From: Bacteroidales bacterium
Lineage (GTDB): Bacteria > Bacteroidota > Bacteroidia > Bacteroidales > UBA4417
Reading direction: 5' to 3'
DNA length: 64,000 bases
Assembly: GCA_016707785.1 (NCBI GenBank)
Contig: JADJGZ010000016.1
Span: 79,179 to 143,178 of the forward strand
The notes under the pieces are model-generated. The model did not search any database. It was given only the letters and a program-made list of their open reading frames with translations, and was not told the origin of the DNA. The position numbers were made by a program, and so were the translations under genes. Positions 36,342-45,426 of the stretch are shown in pieces. Each line of letters opens with the position of its first letter. Position 1 is the stretch's first letter.

Positions 36342-36722
36342 ATGAAACAAGTTGACTATCTATCAGGAGACCGTTATCCGGAAGGCGTTTGTAACCTTGT
36401 ACAAGGAAAGAAAATTTCTTTCTCTTTATTTCAGAAAGCCATAAAGGTAAATGCCGATCTGCGTCAGCAGATTAAAGACATTGTTGACCTAGGATTATGT
36501 GAATACGCATTCCGGGTAAACTCAGAGATTATTAAAGCTGCAAAAGAGCGGGCTGAACTTCAGACAACTGAAATCATGATGAAGTTCCTTAAAGGAGCCG
36601 GGAATTACCAATTTATGAAACATCTCATCCACAGGAACCGTGTTATCAGGTTATTGGCTCAAAAAGAGATTATGGAGCAGGATGAATTTGTGAATAAGGT
36701 TAAAAAACTGAAAGTGGTTTAG
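36342..36722 (+). CDS. Small helical protein, unknown function
   Basis: The 126-residue product, MKQVDYLSGDRYPEGVCNL..., appears mostly helical and basic in its second half (RNRVIRLLAQKEIMEQDEF, then KVKKLKVV). No signal peptide, membrane segment or known motif is visible. It is followed 28 bases later by a clear terminator, which supports a real transcript. The function is not recognised. Confidence 0.65.
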   Translation: MKQVDYLSGDRYPEGVCNLVQGKKISFSLFQKAIKVNADLRQQIKDIVDLGLCEYAFRVNSEIIKAAKERAELQTTEIMMKFLKGAGNYQFMKHLIHRNRVIRLLAQKEIMEQDEFVNKVKKLKVV

Positions 36723-36749
36723 TAATAGTTATATCATAGACTTTTGATT

Positions 36750-36775
36750 AGCCTCTTTTTTAGGAGGCTTTTTTT
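36750..36775 (+). terminator. Rho-independent terminator
   Basis: AGCCTC (36750-36755) pairs with GAGGCT (36764-36769) and is followed by TTTTTTT. It sits between converging genes, 28 bases past the plus-strand stop and 11 bases past the minus-strand stop. Confidence 0.8.
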
Positions 36776-36785
36776 ATGCATGACA

Positions 36786-37454
36786 CTAAAGCATAATTGA
36801 ATACCCGACAACGATAATAAAATCATTCTCCCTTTCATCCTGAAACTTTGATTGAATCATATAAGCAGCATCAATAGTGTGCTTTTTTAGAATTTGAACT
36901 TCCACACCTCCTCCAAACCTTATTTTGTCAATTAGTAAATCTGATCCAGGGTTGAGAGCTGTGAAGCCTTCGGAAAACAGGTAAGGGGACCAGTTCTTGT
37001 CAAGATCAAGCTTAATTTGAGCTTTGGTCCTGGAGTACCATTCTGGTGTAGCATTTTCCCTGGTATTAACAGGCACAAATTCTGTCTGAATTCGCTCCCT
37101 GACTTGCAGAACAATTGGTTTTAGTTTAATACGGCCGCTTAAATCGGCATAAAACCTTGATTTTCGTTCATAACTGTCATCAAGTCTTCTATCAAAAGTA
37201 TGCCTGTAATGAATGGATAATTTCAAGGGTTTACTGATTCTATAATCAACTCCCAGGTCAGTAAACACAGTACTTGCTTCGGTAATGTTCTCCATGATTC
37301 TTACTTCCTGTGACAATTGAATGGCAAAGGTTTCTGAAAGGTTTTTCTGTGCAGTACCGGAGACCCATAGTCCGGCATCATTCACCTGGGCATATCCATT
37401 GACAGATGCCAGGATTAATACAAGCAGGATAAAGGGGAGGAGCGTTTTACTCAT
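36786..37454 (-). CDS. DUF2490 outer-membrane beta-barrel-like protein
   Basis: The start at 37454 is chosen because MSKTLLPFILLVLILASVNG is a signal peptide and its ATG overlaps the preceding stop in ATGAGTAA, implying coupled translation. The 222-residue product has the DUF2490 layout: GLWVSGTAQKNLSETFAIQL, LGVDYRISKPLKLSIHYRH, RFYADLSGRIKLKPIVLQVRERI, and a final VGYSIML with the aromatic or hydrophobic end of a barrel strand. Alternating strands suggest an outer-membrane barrel. It ends a five-gene unit with VTC-like and DUF4956 proteins. Its substrate is unknown. Confidence 0.75.
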   Translation of the reverse strand: MSKTLLPFILLVLILASVNGYAQVNDAGLWVSGTAQKNLSETFAIQLSQEVRIMENITEASTVFTDLGVDYRISKPLKLSIHYRHTFDRRLDDSYERKSRFYADLSGRIKLKPIVLQVRERIQTEFVPVNTRENATPEWYSRTKAQIKLDLDKNWSPYLFSEGFTALNPGSDLLIDKIRFGGGVEVQILKKHTIDAAYMIQSKFQDERENDFIIVVGYSIML

Positions 37455-38184
37455 AATAATAGATTCGGATAGAGGCAATATCCTTCAGATAGTCCAGTTT
37501 GGTTACTGAAATACGATGAATATTCAGCCCGGTGCGAAACCTCAGTTCTTCCATGAGTTGCGCATGGTGTTCCGGTTTTACAAGATCAATTTTCTCAAAC
37601 TGTATATTTTTGCTTTGTTCTCTTCGAAGCAGCAGCTTGGTGTCCATGATAACTGTGACCAGGAAGATGATTCCACAAATGATTCCCAGTTCATCATATT
37701 CAAGCTGAATACCTGACAGCAATCCAAGCGCTATAAAGATGAAGAGGTAAGTCATATCTTTCATTCCAATTCCGGCAGTCCGGTATCGAAGCATGGAAAA
37801 CACGGCAAACAAACCGAATGCCGCCCCCATGGATATTTTGACCTTATTCAGCACAAAGGTTAAAAGGAATATTATAATGTTAAAGAGAATAAAAGTGAAG
37901 ATGGTATCCATTTTCCTGTAATTGGGATAATAGACCACCAATATGATCAGTAAGACAGCAGCAACATCAATTCCAAGAGTTATAAAGAAGCGGGAGTTGA
38001 TTTCAATAATGTCCTTATCTTTTTTCTTTGCTTCGGCTTTAGCATCCTTGCTATCTGTTTCTTCTGCCAGGATTTCTGATTCAATAGCTGAAAGCGACTG
38101 TCCAAAAGAGGGTGTTGCAAACAATAACATGATCAGAAACAGTAACTTGGCGCTATTCCTGGTTATTTGATAATTTCTTAACAT
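37447..38184 (-). CDS. DUF4956 membrane protein
   Basis: The 245-residue product has a signal-like N-terminus (KLLFLIMLLFATPSFGQ), a charged linker (KDAKAEAKKKDKD) and about four membrane helices (residues 65-160). It includes SMGAAFGLFAVFSMLRYRTAGIG, the signature part of DUF4956. The C-terminal soluble domain (LRFRTGLNIHRISVTKLDYL) is typical of the family. It overlaps the VTC-like gene by 32 bases and the DUF2490 gene by 8, so all three are translationally linked. DUF4956 is commonly encoded beside VTC and CotH genes; its role is not established. Confidence 0.82.
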   Translation of the reverse strand: MLRNYQITRNSAKLLFLIMLLFATPSFGQSLSAIESEILAEETDSKDAKAEAKKKDKDIIEINSRFFITLGIDVAAVLLIILVVYYPNYRKMDTIFTFILFNIIIFLLTFVLNKVKISMGAAFGLFAVFSMLRYRTAGIGMKDMTYLFIFIALGLLSGIQLEYDELGIICGIIFLVTVIMDTKLLLRREQSKNIQFEKIDLVKPEHHAQLMEELRFRTGLNIHRISVTKLDYLKDIASIRIYYYE

Positions 38185-38926
38185 GGAGAAGTTTAGGTTT
38201 GAAGTTATTACTTTTTATGTCCTGGTTCATGCTGGCAATACCCAGGCAATATTTACTTAAAGAGAGTGGATGGATGTGGTGTGATTGCATGACGGAGATC
38301 ATCGGTGAACGTGATGTTTTTTCCTGTTTCACCTCAGCGATGACAATACCTGGATATTCGCAACAATTCGGCTGTGTACCATAGCTGAGGGATACATCAA
38401 TGGTTACCCTTTCAGACAGGTTCTTATTGACAAGTGTTATCCTGTTATAATTTACTTTCAGTGATTCCACAAGTGCTGTGGCTTCAAAATCAGTTTTTTT
38501 AATAAGCAATTGTTCAGAAGCTCCCTCAATGTTACTTTTCAACTCTTTAACCTTCACCCGGTCCTTTATAGTGCGTCCTTTATTTGTTTTAAATTTTATT
38601 TCAAAGAAACACAGGCCTGAATCGACATATTTGCGATACCTCACTTTATGCCTGTTCAATTTCCCATTATGGTGCTGGATGTACATTGAGAAATCAGTCG
38701 TATCGAAATAATGTGTCTCATACCGGCTGAAGCGTTCTTCTTTTATCGATAATACCTTGTAATTCTCCTGGCAATTCCGGAGAATTTCAGGAAGGAGGCT
38801 TCGTTGAAAGATAAATTTGAGGTCCATCCTGTCCAATAGCTTTGCACGGTCCATCTCTTCCAGACTGATGGGCTCAAATAATGCCAGGATTGGGGAAATA
38901 TCCTCCATTGGATCAGTGATATTCAT
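38153..38926 (-). CDS. VTC-domain (polyphosphate polymerase-like) protein
   Basis: The start at 38926 (MNITDPMEDISPILALFEPI) is preferred over the longer frame from 39073, which would overlap the upstream gene by 161 bases; the chosen start overlaps by 14. The 257-residue product shows the triphosphate-tunnel VTC fold: LDRMDLKFIFQRSLLPEIL, ETHYFDTTDFSMYIQHHNGK, HKVRYRKYVDSGLCFFEIKF with alternating basic and acidic strand residues, KGRTIKDRV, then VIAEVKQE. In yeast Vtc4 this fold makes polyphosphate. Bacterial versions next to CotH and DUF4956 are uncharacterised, so polyphosphate synthesis is inferred. Cytosolic side expected. Confidence 0.82.
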   Translation of the reverse strand: MNITDPMEDISPILALFEPISLEEMDRAKLLDRMDLKFIFQRSLLPEILRNCQENYKVLSIKEERFSRYETHYFDTTDFSMYIQHHNGKLNRHKVRYRKYVDSGLCFFEIKFKTNKGRTIKDRVKVKELKSNIEGASEQLLIKKTDFEATALVESLKVNYNRITLVNKNLSERVTIDVSLSYGTQPNCCEYPGIVIAEVKQEKTSRSPMISVMQSHHIHPLSLSKYCLGIASMNQDIKSNNFKPKLLHVKKLSNNQE

Positions 38927-39479
38927 AACTCCATTTCTTGATTGCCTCAGACTTTTTCTCTTTATTCTGGCTGATCTTTTGAATTTTAAGTTGCCTGGAG
39001 TTGTATTTATATTCAACCAATTTAAGGACTGTTCCCTTTGCGTCTGTAGTTGTCTCTGATTTCTTTTCCCCATCGGGATAATAACTAAAACTAGTCGTTT
39101 GAATCAAAGTCCCGGAAGGATCATATTCCCTTTCATCTGTTTTTTTCCCAAGGGTATTGTAGAGGTAGGCTTTATGGGATTTGATCACAAAATCTCCCTC
39201 ATACTCAATTTCTTCGATTTTGTTCTGCTTCCTGTCGTATTTCGTGGTTTTTTTATGATCAACTGTCCCATCTTTTTTATAGTTAATTTCAAGAACAGGA
39301 TTCCCGTTTTTATCAAACTCATCATAAGACTCTTTGACCAGCTCGGCAGACCCTTCTTCAGTATCAGATTGCCAGGTAGTCACTGATTTTATTTTGTTGA
39401 GTTTTATTTCTTTACTACCCTGTGCAAATGTCAAGAGTCCACTGAAAAGAAGAAAGAAACAGATGATGATATTTTTCAT
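38913..39479 (-). CDS. Exported YD-repeat-like protein
   Basis: The 188-residue product has a signal peptide (MKNIIICFFLLFSGLLTFAQ) and imperfect repeats of about 20 residues of the form Y...N...EI.Y..DG, including ESYDEFDKNGNPVLEINYKK, TKYDRKQNKIEEIEYEGDF and SFSYYPDGEKKSETTTDAKG. Such repeats resemble the antitoxin/MORN-like or YD-type beta repeats of Bacteroidota periplasmic proteins. It sits inside the VTC/DUF4956 operon, 32 bases after the lipoprotein gene. Function is unknown. Confidence 0.7.
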   Translation of the reverse strand: MKNIIICFFLLFSGLLTFAQGSKEIKLNKIKSVTTWQSDTEEGSAELVKESYDEFDKNGNPVLEINYKKDGTVDHKKTTKYDRKQNKIEEIEYEGDFVIKSHKAYLYNTLGKKTDEREYDPSGTLIQTTSFSYYPDGEKKSETTTDAKGTVLKLVEYKYNSRQLKIQKISQNKEKKSEAIKKWSYEYH

Positions 39480-39511
39480 TTATGATTGCTTGGTATTATT
39501 AATAAATCCCA

Positions 39512-39922
39512 TTACTTGAAGATGGTAATATCTTCGACTTCAATACTTTCTTTATTCCTGCTGATGGTTACATCCCTGATTACCGGTATTAGCGCGCGGG
39601 TTTGCAAGGTTGAGTCTTCAGAATAGCAGAATAGATGGTATTCACCAGGACGAAGGTATTTAAATTCGAAGCTACCGTCATAATTTGTTTTAACCTGGTC
39701 ACTATAAGAACGATCGTCACCATAGATCAGGTATACATCTATTTCCTGACCATAGTATTCTTCGTGCAAAGTTGTAAAGAATTCATCATAATCCCTCACA
39801 TACACCTTGCCATAAATTCCTGAACTCCCTCCAGAACCCGGCTCTTTACTACAGGATTGAAAAACGATGACAAAGATGAGCAATAAGCCGACAGCTATCC
39901 GTTTTTTCTTTAATGAAATCAT
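39512..39922 (-). CDS. Small lipoprotein with carboxypeptidase-regulatory-like domain
   Basis: The 136-residue product has a lipobox (VIVFQSCSKEPG, Cys at about residue 24). The rest is one beta-sandwich of the carboxypeptidase-regulatory type: SGIYGKVYVRDYDEFF, QVKTNYDGSFEFKYLRPGEYHLFCYSEDS, then the final strand ESIEVEDITIFK. Domains of this kind act as surface spacers or peptidoglycan/protein contacts. It is the first gene of the run to DUF2490; the next gene follows at 32 bases. Confidence 0.72.
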   Translation of the reverse strand: MISLKKKRIAVGLLLIFVIVFQSCSKEPGSGGSSGIYGKVYVRDYDEFFTTLHEEYYGQEIDVYLIYGDDRSYSDQVKTNYDGSFEFKYLRPGEYHLFCYSEDSTLQTRALIPVIRDVTISRNKESIEVEDITIFK

Positions 39923-40057
39923 ATTTTCCTTATTGACATTTTAAAAAGTTGGTTTAGAAACTGTCTAAAATTATTAAAATGAAGCGCAAAAAGAATTCAG
40001 AATTCATCCGCCAATTGGCAGACAGTATCCAGGAGCCTTCGTTTCATGCTCATATCC

Positions 40058-42304
40058 TTACCTCACCAACAGCTTTTCTATTTCCTGGAACCCGTTTCCA
40101 CTGATTCTCACTATTAAAAGCCCTGAGAAGCCTTTACATTCATATTGCAGGGCAACAGCATCCATGTGTTCAGGATTGGCATCATATTCTTCCTTAAATA
40201 TGCATTGACCTGAAGCATTAAAAATTTCAATGTTGTATGCTTCCCTGGGATTGACAAATTCAATGGTAAATTGTTCTGAGGCGGGATTAGGATAAACATT
40301 GAAACCATTAGTTGGAGTGGTGCCCACAAAATTGTTAGCACAAGGTGAAGGCTCCATAAATACAAAAGGGCCATAACCATTGGGGTATCGGCCTAATGTT
40401 CTCGAATCGGGAACAGTGGTAAGTATATGTGAGTCGATAACCTCTTCTTTTGAATTTTCAAGCTCCAGTTTGATGAAATTTTTGCCAGGAATTGAGAAAT
40501 CCAGGTAATTCCCTGTTATATCCCTGGAATCTACGCATAAAAATTTCCCAGCCTCAATTACCACATCAGGAAATAACCATTCATCCATTAGTTCAGAACT
40601 GAAAGTAAACCTAAAGCCTTCAAGGTTGATGGGTTCTGTGGTTCGATTCTGGATTTCTATCCATTCATTATTATTTAAGCTAACTTCATTTATAACTAAT
40701 TCGCCTTTCCCGATGGCAGGTTGCAAAGTATAATACTCATAAGCGGCCCTGGGAGGGGAAAAGACTCCGGCACTGTCATTCTGAGCATAGATGTAATACT
40801 GGAATACATTCCCATTCAATAAAACAGAAGCTGTAAAGAAGCCATCATCAGCCACTGCATCACCGGATTGGCCATTATCCCACATTGACACTTGTGTGAA
40901 CAGATCCTCCCTTTTGCAACGATATGCCAATATCACCTCAGAAGCATCTTCAATTTTAGCTTCAATCACCACAGGTTGTTGCTTCAGAGGTATTTCAGGG
41001 GAATTCCTGATTTCAGTGATTAAGGGATGACTGCTGATTCCTTTATAACCCGCTAAATATGCAGAACGGGCCGTCATTAAGTCCCGGAGACCCGGGTACA
41101 GAATCATGCTTCCAACACCTCCAACGGTTGTATCTGCATTATTGATAAAATCCTGGAAAGAATAGAATTTGTTTGTATCTGCCTGAACACTTAGCCGGAT
41201 AAGTTCCTGCATCGACAATGCCTTTGAATAATAATTGCCATTTTCAATGTTCTCCCCGATGATTGTCCGGATATGAGCCAGGTACATACGCTTCAGGGTA
41301 TCATTGGCAAACAGCCGTGTCATCAGTGGCCTTGGACTTATGCTGAATTTAAGGTGCTGTAAGGGATCAAGAGTTTTCAGCTTTGGGATGGTGAGTCCAA
41401 GAAAATTGGTAGATCCATCAGTATCCCTAAAACTTCCGAAGGACATATTCAGATCCCAGAGGAGCGGATTAAACCTGCCATTTTCATCTTCATAGAGATA
41501 GTAGTTCTGTGCATACCCTATATAACTGTCCAGGTTCAGCAGCGCATAGTTGAAGGCATGCATCCAAAGAGCCCTGTCTATATTAAGGTATTGGCCCAAA
41601 CTATCAGAATTCGTGTTCAGTATCCTGATTAGATTGACCAAATTACTCCACCCCCTGTCAGACTCCATTTTGTAATAGGGTAAGTATCCACTGGTATCCG
41701 TACCATGTGAATATGCAAGGTTAGCATTCTGTCCGAAAGGATAAATCAAGGTTTCGGGTTCCCCTTTGAAAAAGCTTCGATCATTAGATCCAAACCTTGA
41801 TGTAATGAATCTTTTATCTATTGCTTCAACATTGGTATACAGTCCGATATATTCCTCATTAACAAATAGCCTGCTATAATTTGCCCTGGGAGCAGGCATA
41901 TATTGACGAGCAATTTCATAGGAAAGTACTTCCCTGACAAAGGAAGGATCATGGATAACATTACTCAGTTTTATTTTAGCAAAGCCTTGATAATCCTGCC
42001 CGGCATGAATATAATCAAGATCAATATTGAAAGGATTCTTTATCTCATTACTATTCCAGGAGCTATACCCTTTATACCGGATCCCGGCATCAGGAAATTC
42101 TTCACCATTCACCTTGACGTCACCTATCAATCGTCCGCTATCTCCCTGGTTAATGAACAAACTATCGAGAATATGTCTCCAATCTGATTCCCTGAAAGAG
42201 ATGCGGATTTCATTGATAGCTGAAGCATCATAGAAATTCACCTCCTGGGCATTTGTCGAAGAAGCAAACCAAAAAATCCCTATTAACAGAAACCAAAACC
42301 TCAC
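40058..42304 (-). CDS. CotH-type kinase with lamin-tail and T9SS sorting domains
   Basis: The 748-residue protein starts at a GTG whose GTGA overlaps the previous stop by four bases. After a signal peptide (RFWFLLIGIFWFASSTNAQ), residues 35-400 form a CotH kinase domain: AGIRYKGYSSWNSNEIKNPF, FVNEEYIGLYTNVEAIDKRF, SFFKGE, then LLWDLNMSFGSF, where DLN stands for the metal-binding Asp motif. A lamin-tail domain follows (GELVINEVSLNNNEWIEIQN, about 545-660). A T9SS domain ends the protein (NVYPNPASEQFTIEF). CotH kinases phosphorylate secreted proteins, as in Bacillus spore coat. A surface kinase or a binding relic is expected. It is followed at 135 bases by the VTC/DUF4956 run. Confidence 0.88.
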   Translation of the reverse strand: MRFWFLLIGIFWFASSTNAQEVNFYDASAINEIRISFRESDWRHILDSLFINQGDSGRLIGDVKVNGEEFPDAGIRYKGYSSWNSNEIKNPFNIDLDYIHAGQDYQGFAKIKLSNVIHDPSFVREVLSYEIARQYMPAPRANYSRLFVNEEYIGLYTNVEAIDKRFITSRFGSNDRSFFKGEPETLIYPFGQNANLAYSHGTDTSGYLPYYKMESDRGWSNLVNLIRILNTNSDSLGQYLNIDRALWMHAFNYALLNLDSYIGYAQNYYLYEDENGRFNPLLWDLNMSFGSFRDTDGSTNFLGLTIPKLKTLDPLQHLKFSISPRPLMTRLFANDTLKRMYLAHIRTIIGENIENGNYYSKALSMQELIRLSVQADTNKFYSFQDFINNADTTVGGVGSMILYPGLRDLMTARSAYLAGYKGISSHPLITEIRNSPEIPLKQQPVVIEAKIEDASEVILAYRCKREDLFTQVSMWDNGQSGDAVADDGFFTASVLLNGNVFQYYIYAQNDSAGVFSPPRAAYEYYTLQPAIGKGELVINEVSLNNNEWIEIQNRTTEPINLEGFRFTFSSELMDEWLFPDVVIEAGKFLCVDSRDITGNYLDFSIPGKNFIKLELENSKEEVIDSHILTTVPDSRTLGRYPNGYGPFVFMEPSPCANNFVGTTPTNGFNVYPNPASEQFTIEFVNPREAYNIEIFNASGQCIFKEEYDANPEHMDAVALQYECKGFSGLLIVRISGNGFQEIEKLLVR

Positions 42305-43506
42305 TTAATAACCACCTTTAGTGTATTAATTGTTTGGGTATTTTTTATTGAGAGAACATAAATACCTGCGGGTAATCCCTTAATGTTAATTTCAACATCA
42401 CCTGAAACACCGGATTGATAAAGAGCCATCTGTCCCTGTAAATTGGAGAGACCTATGTCAGATACAGACCTGATCCCGGTAATTTTCAGCCAGTCCCTGG
42501 CAGGATTTGGGAAGATATTGATACCAGTTAAAGAGGATTCAATTTGTCCATCCAGTTTAATAAATTCAGAAACCCCATTTCCGGTTGCTATCCAAATATG
42601 GTCATTTTGGTCAATGGCCAGTCGTTTGACCATTGGGTTCACTAATCCATCTTCCACTTTATAAGTAATCCAATCTGTTTGATCAAACCAGTTTAGCGCA
42701 CCATCCTGGAGATAATCAGCGTAGATGCCGGCCCACACATCCTGATCTGAGTCAATGGCAAGGTCTTTGACATAATTATTAAATAAACCATTTACGGTAG
42801 TATAGGTGGTAACTAACTGGTCGGAATTATCAAGCAGGGTTACACCCATAAAAGAACCCACCCATTTATTTCCAGCTTCATCGACAGTGATACATGAAAT
42901 ATTATTATCCGGCAATCCCTGGGCTGTTGTAAAAATGGTAAACACAGAGCCGTCGAATTTAACCAGGCCACCCAGCCAGGTTCCCATCCAGACTTTGCTT
43001 CCATCTGTTGTTATATAACTTATCATATCAGAAGGCAAGCCATTGGAAGTGGTATAATTTGTGAAAGTGGAGCCATTGAGCTTTGACACTCCCCCACTGG
43101 TACCAATCCATAGGCTACCATCATCAGCTCCTGCAATATAGCTTACCATATCATTCACCAGTCCATTGGATGAGTTAAAGTTTGTCCAGGCTGCACCATC
43201 ATAGCTGCTGATACCAAGATCGGTTCCTACCCAAATATGGTTATTGACATCTACTGCTATACAATTGATAAAGTTATCAATCAAGCCATTTGCCGTGGTA
43301 AAGGTGGTCCATGAAGAGCCATCAAAACGGGCTACACCCGACTGAGTTCCGAACCACTTCACATTATTTGCATCTACAGCTACCCCATTCACATTATTAT
43401 CCGGGAGACCGTTAGTGGTTGTATAGTTAATAAAAAACTGGGCCTGAGAAATGAGTGAACTCATCACCAGCATGCCGGGAATTAAAAAGTGCAACAGATA
43501 TTTCAT
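42301..43506 (-). CDS. Secreted Reg_prop beta-propeller with T9SS sorting domain
   Basis: The 401-residue product has a signal peptide (MKYLLHFLIPGMLVMSSLIS) and about seven Reg_prop blades. Each has the pattern TTNGLPDN.V...AVD..N..WFGT..G...FDGS.W (for example NGLIDNFINCIAVDVNNHIWVGT and NGLPSDMISYI). They make a propeller as found in the sensor part of hybrid two-component regulators, but here with no membrane segment or kinase. The C-terminus is a T9SS domain (GINIFPNPARDWLKITGI, ending INTLKVVIK). It is sandwiched between the arylsulfotransferase (15-base gap) and CotH genes (four-base overlap). A secreted binding protein is likely. Confidence 0.85.
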   Translation of the reverse strand: MKYLLHFLIPGMLVMSSLISQAQFFINYTTTNGLPDNNVNGVAVDANNVKWFGTQSGVARFDGSSWTTFTTANGLIDNFINCIAVDVNNHIWVGTDLGISSYDGAAWTNFNSSNGLVNDMVSYIAGADDGSLWIGTSGGVSKLNGSTFTNYTTSNGLPSDMISYITTDGSKVWMGTWLGGLVKFDGSVFTIFTTAQGLPDNNISCITVDEAGNKWVGSFMGVTLLDNSDQLVTTYTTVNGLFNNYVKDLAIDSDQDVWAGIYADYLQDGALNWFDQTDWITYKVEDGLVNPMVKRLAIDQNDHIWIATGNGVSEFIKLDGQIESSLTGINIFPNPARDWLKITGIRSVSDIGLSNLQGQMALYQSGVSGDVEINIKGLPAGIYVLSIKNTQTINTLKVVIK

Positions 43507-43521
43507 TTGCTTATAATAACA

Positions 43522-45426
43522 TCAGTGAATGAATACTTTCCCTATGAAAATGACTTTGTTCAGGTTTATAAGTTTGAATAAATATACACCTGTTGGAAGA
43601 TTTGCAACATCAATATCTTCTTTGCCTTCTTCATCAAGAATGAGTTGTCCCAGGTAGTTATAAGCCAACAGATGTTTTGTGCCCGGGATATTCTCAATTC
43701 CACTTATCCTTACCTGTTCTGAAACTGCATGATAGTATATATTTACAGGCCAGTTCAACGATTGTTCTTCGCTGGAAGTGTACACGACCGGGGTTGAAAG
43801 ATCTGATTCGCAGCCGTTGGTAATTATTTGTACCTGGTAATTACCCGGTTCTGATGGAAGATAGTATCGGAAGGTGGCACCTTCAATCAGGCTGCCATTC
43901 CGAAACCATTGGTTATTACTTTCACTGCTGGAAATAAGGCTATCTTCATGAACCGTTATTACAGGTGTTTCCGGATAAGGTGTTACAATAACCTTCACTG
44001 AATCGGTTGCTGTGCATGTTCCACTCGTGATTGTCACGATAAAAGTGGTTGTTTCGGTTGGATTGATTAATGGATTTTGCTGGTTGGAAGTAAAACCCGG
44101 GGGATTCGAAGTCCATTGGTAAGTATAATTGGAGCCCCCGATTCCCTGTGCGTCAAGCTGTGCTGCATCCCCTTCGCAGAGACTCTTAGGAACGGCGGTT
44201 GCATTTGCATAGCCAATGCTGTTAACATAGCAATCGGTATATCTGAATGCGGATGTATTAGTACCTGCAACTGTTTTTGACCAGACCACATTCTGATTTG
44301 GGTCAATTTCGTACATATATCCTGAAAATGAGATATTGACCAGGGTATTACCGTTTGGTAATTGTTGTGAATTGCCTTCATTCTGGGTAGGGCTTCCGCT
44401 ATAGGTATGGCGCCAGGAATAAGTTGCCGGTTCGTAGGACATTCCCGGTGTATGAGAATAATTATAACCATCATAAGGAGGGGAAACCAGGTCGACACAG
44501 GTTTTACCTCCTGCACCGCCTTTATTATTGAATCCACATAGAAATCCGGCATTCGGGCATCCTGCTGGCACCCAATGCGCATCATGCACAACATTGAAAT
44601 TAGCGGAACCAGAGGCTTGATAGGCTTCAGGATTCCCCCATCGGTAGAGGATATCCCCACCTTTTCCTGAATTTCCTCCTGAATGAGAAGCGGCTTCAGC
44701 GATAGTTGTGCTATGATCAATCACATAGAACTCATTCATATTATGGGAAGAAAAAACGATTTGGTCCAACTGTTCATTGTAATCAATCCCGTTTACATGC
44801 AGCCAGTCTTTTTGTGCTTTATAGTTAACATTAAGTAGTTCCGGATGGTCAACGATGGATGTAACATAATTAGCTTTGGACGGGTATAAACTTTGGCTCA
44901 AATGATCCCAGGCATGCCATTCCCAAACGACATTCCCTCCCGTAGTTCCTACCGGTTCAATTTCAACAATTTTATCGGGCCACATCGTTATATTTTGTGA
45001 ACATCCTGCAGCTGAAACCTGCGTTGGATTGCGGGTTTCATAGGCGATAAGGAGGACATTTCCATTGGGCATAGGGCAAATATCATGATGGGTGCAGTAT
45101 TCTGTTGTGGAATACACATAGTCCCAGATAACATTGCCATTCCAATCCACTTTTTGAACTTCTCCGCAAATCGGACCCCCGGTGAAATAGTTTCCTGATT
45201 TGGCAACAGTGCGGAGAATCACACCACCTGGTAACAGGTAGGAAGAGTAACCAACCGGTTTAGATGAGTTGAATGTCCACATTTTATAAGTAGCCCCGGT
45301 TAAATCAACGAGATAGGCTTTGGTGCTGTTTTTTAAGCTGTAAAGCGTGTAGCTGCCATAAGGCTGAGCTGAAACTACCACACATAAAAAGAAAGCGATG
45401 GCAATTAAGAAATTTGTAAGCTTCAT
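43522..45426 (-). CDS. Secreted arylsulfotransferase (ASST)-like protein with T9SS domain
   Basis: The start at 45426 is chosen because MKLTNFLIAIAFFLCVVVSA is a signal peptide. The 634-residue product has an ASST-type six-bladed propeller (to about residue 420): YCTHHDICPMPNGNVLLIAYE, VVWEWHAWDHLSQ, KDWLHVNGIDYNEQLDQIVFS, RWGNPEAY, and NVVHDAHWVPAGCPNAGF with candidate catalytic His residues. Classical ASSTs transfer sulfate between phenols in the periplasm. An Ig/PKD-like domain (CEGDAAQLDAQGIGGSNYTY) follows, then an Ig-like segment ending NNQWFRNG, then a divergent sorting domain ending KVIFIGKVFIH. It leads the propeller-CotH operon. Donor and acceptor are unknown. Confidence 0.82.
   Translation of the reverse strand: MKLTNFLIAIAFFLCVVVSAQPYGSYTLYSLKNSTKAYLVDLTGATYKMWTFNSSKPVGYSSYLLPGGVILRTVAKSGNYFTGGPICGEVQKVDWNGNVIWDYVYSTTEYCTHHDICPMPNGNVLLIAYETRNPTQVSAAGCSQNITMWPDKIVEIEPVGTTGGNVVWEWHAWDHLSQSLYPSKANYVTSIVDHPELLNVNYKAQKDWLHVNGIDYNEQLDQIVFSSHNMNEFYVIDHSTTIAEAASHSGGNSGKGGDILYRWGNPEAYQASGSANFNVVHDAHWVPAGCPNAGFLCGFNNKGGAGGKTCVDLVSPPYDGYNYSHTPGMSYEPATYSWRHTYSGSPTQNEGNSQQLPNGNTLVNISFSGYMYEIDPNQNVVWSKTVAGTNTSAFRYTDCYVNSIGYANATAVPKSLCEGDAAQLDAQGIGGSNYTYQWTSNPPGFTSNQQNPLINPTETTTFIVTITSGTCTATDSVKVIVTPYPETPVITVHEDSLISSSESNNQWFRNGSLIEGATFRYYLPSEPGNYQVQIITNGCESDLSTPVVYTSSEEQSLNWPVNIYYHAVSEQVRISGIENIPGTKHLLAYNYLGQLILDEEGKEDIDVANLPTGVYLFKLINLNKVIFIGKVFIH

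Noticed and set aside
38927..39073. 49-codon basic extension of the VTC-like protein
   Set aside because: It lies fully inside the upstream gene in another frame and adds no domain sequence.
44067..44720. 217-codon minus-strand frame inside the arylsulfotransferase gene
   Set aside because: Alternative frame of the same strand overlapping a well-supported domain; no motif of its own.
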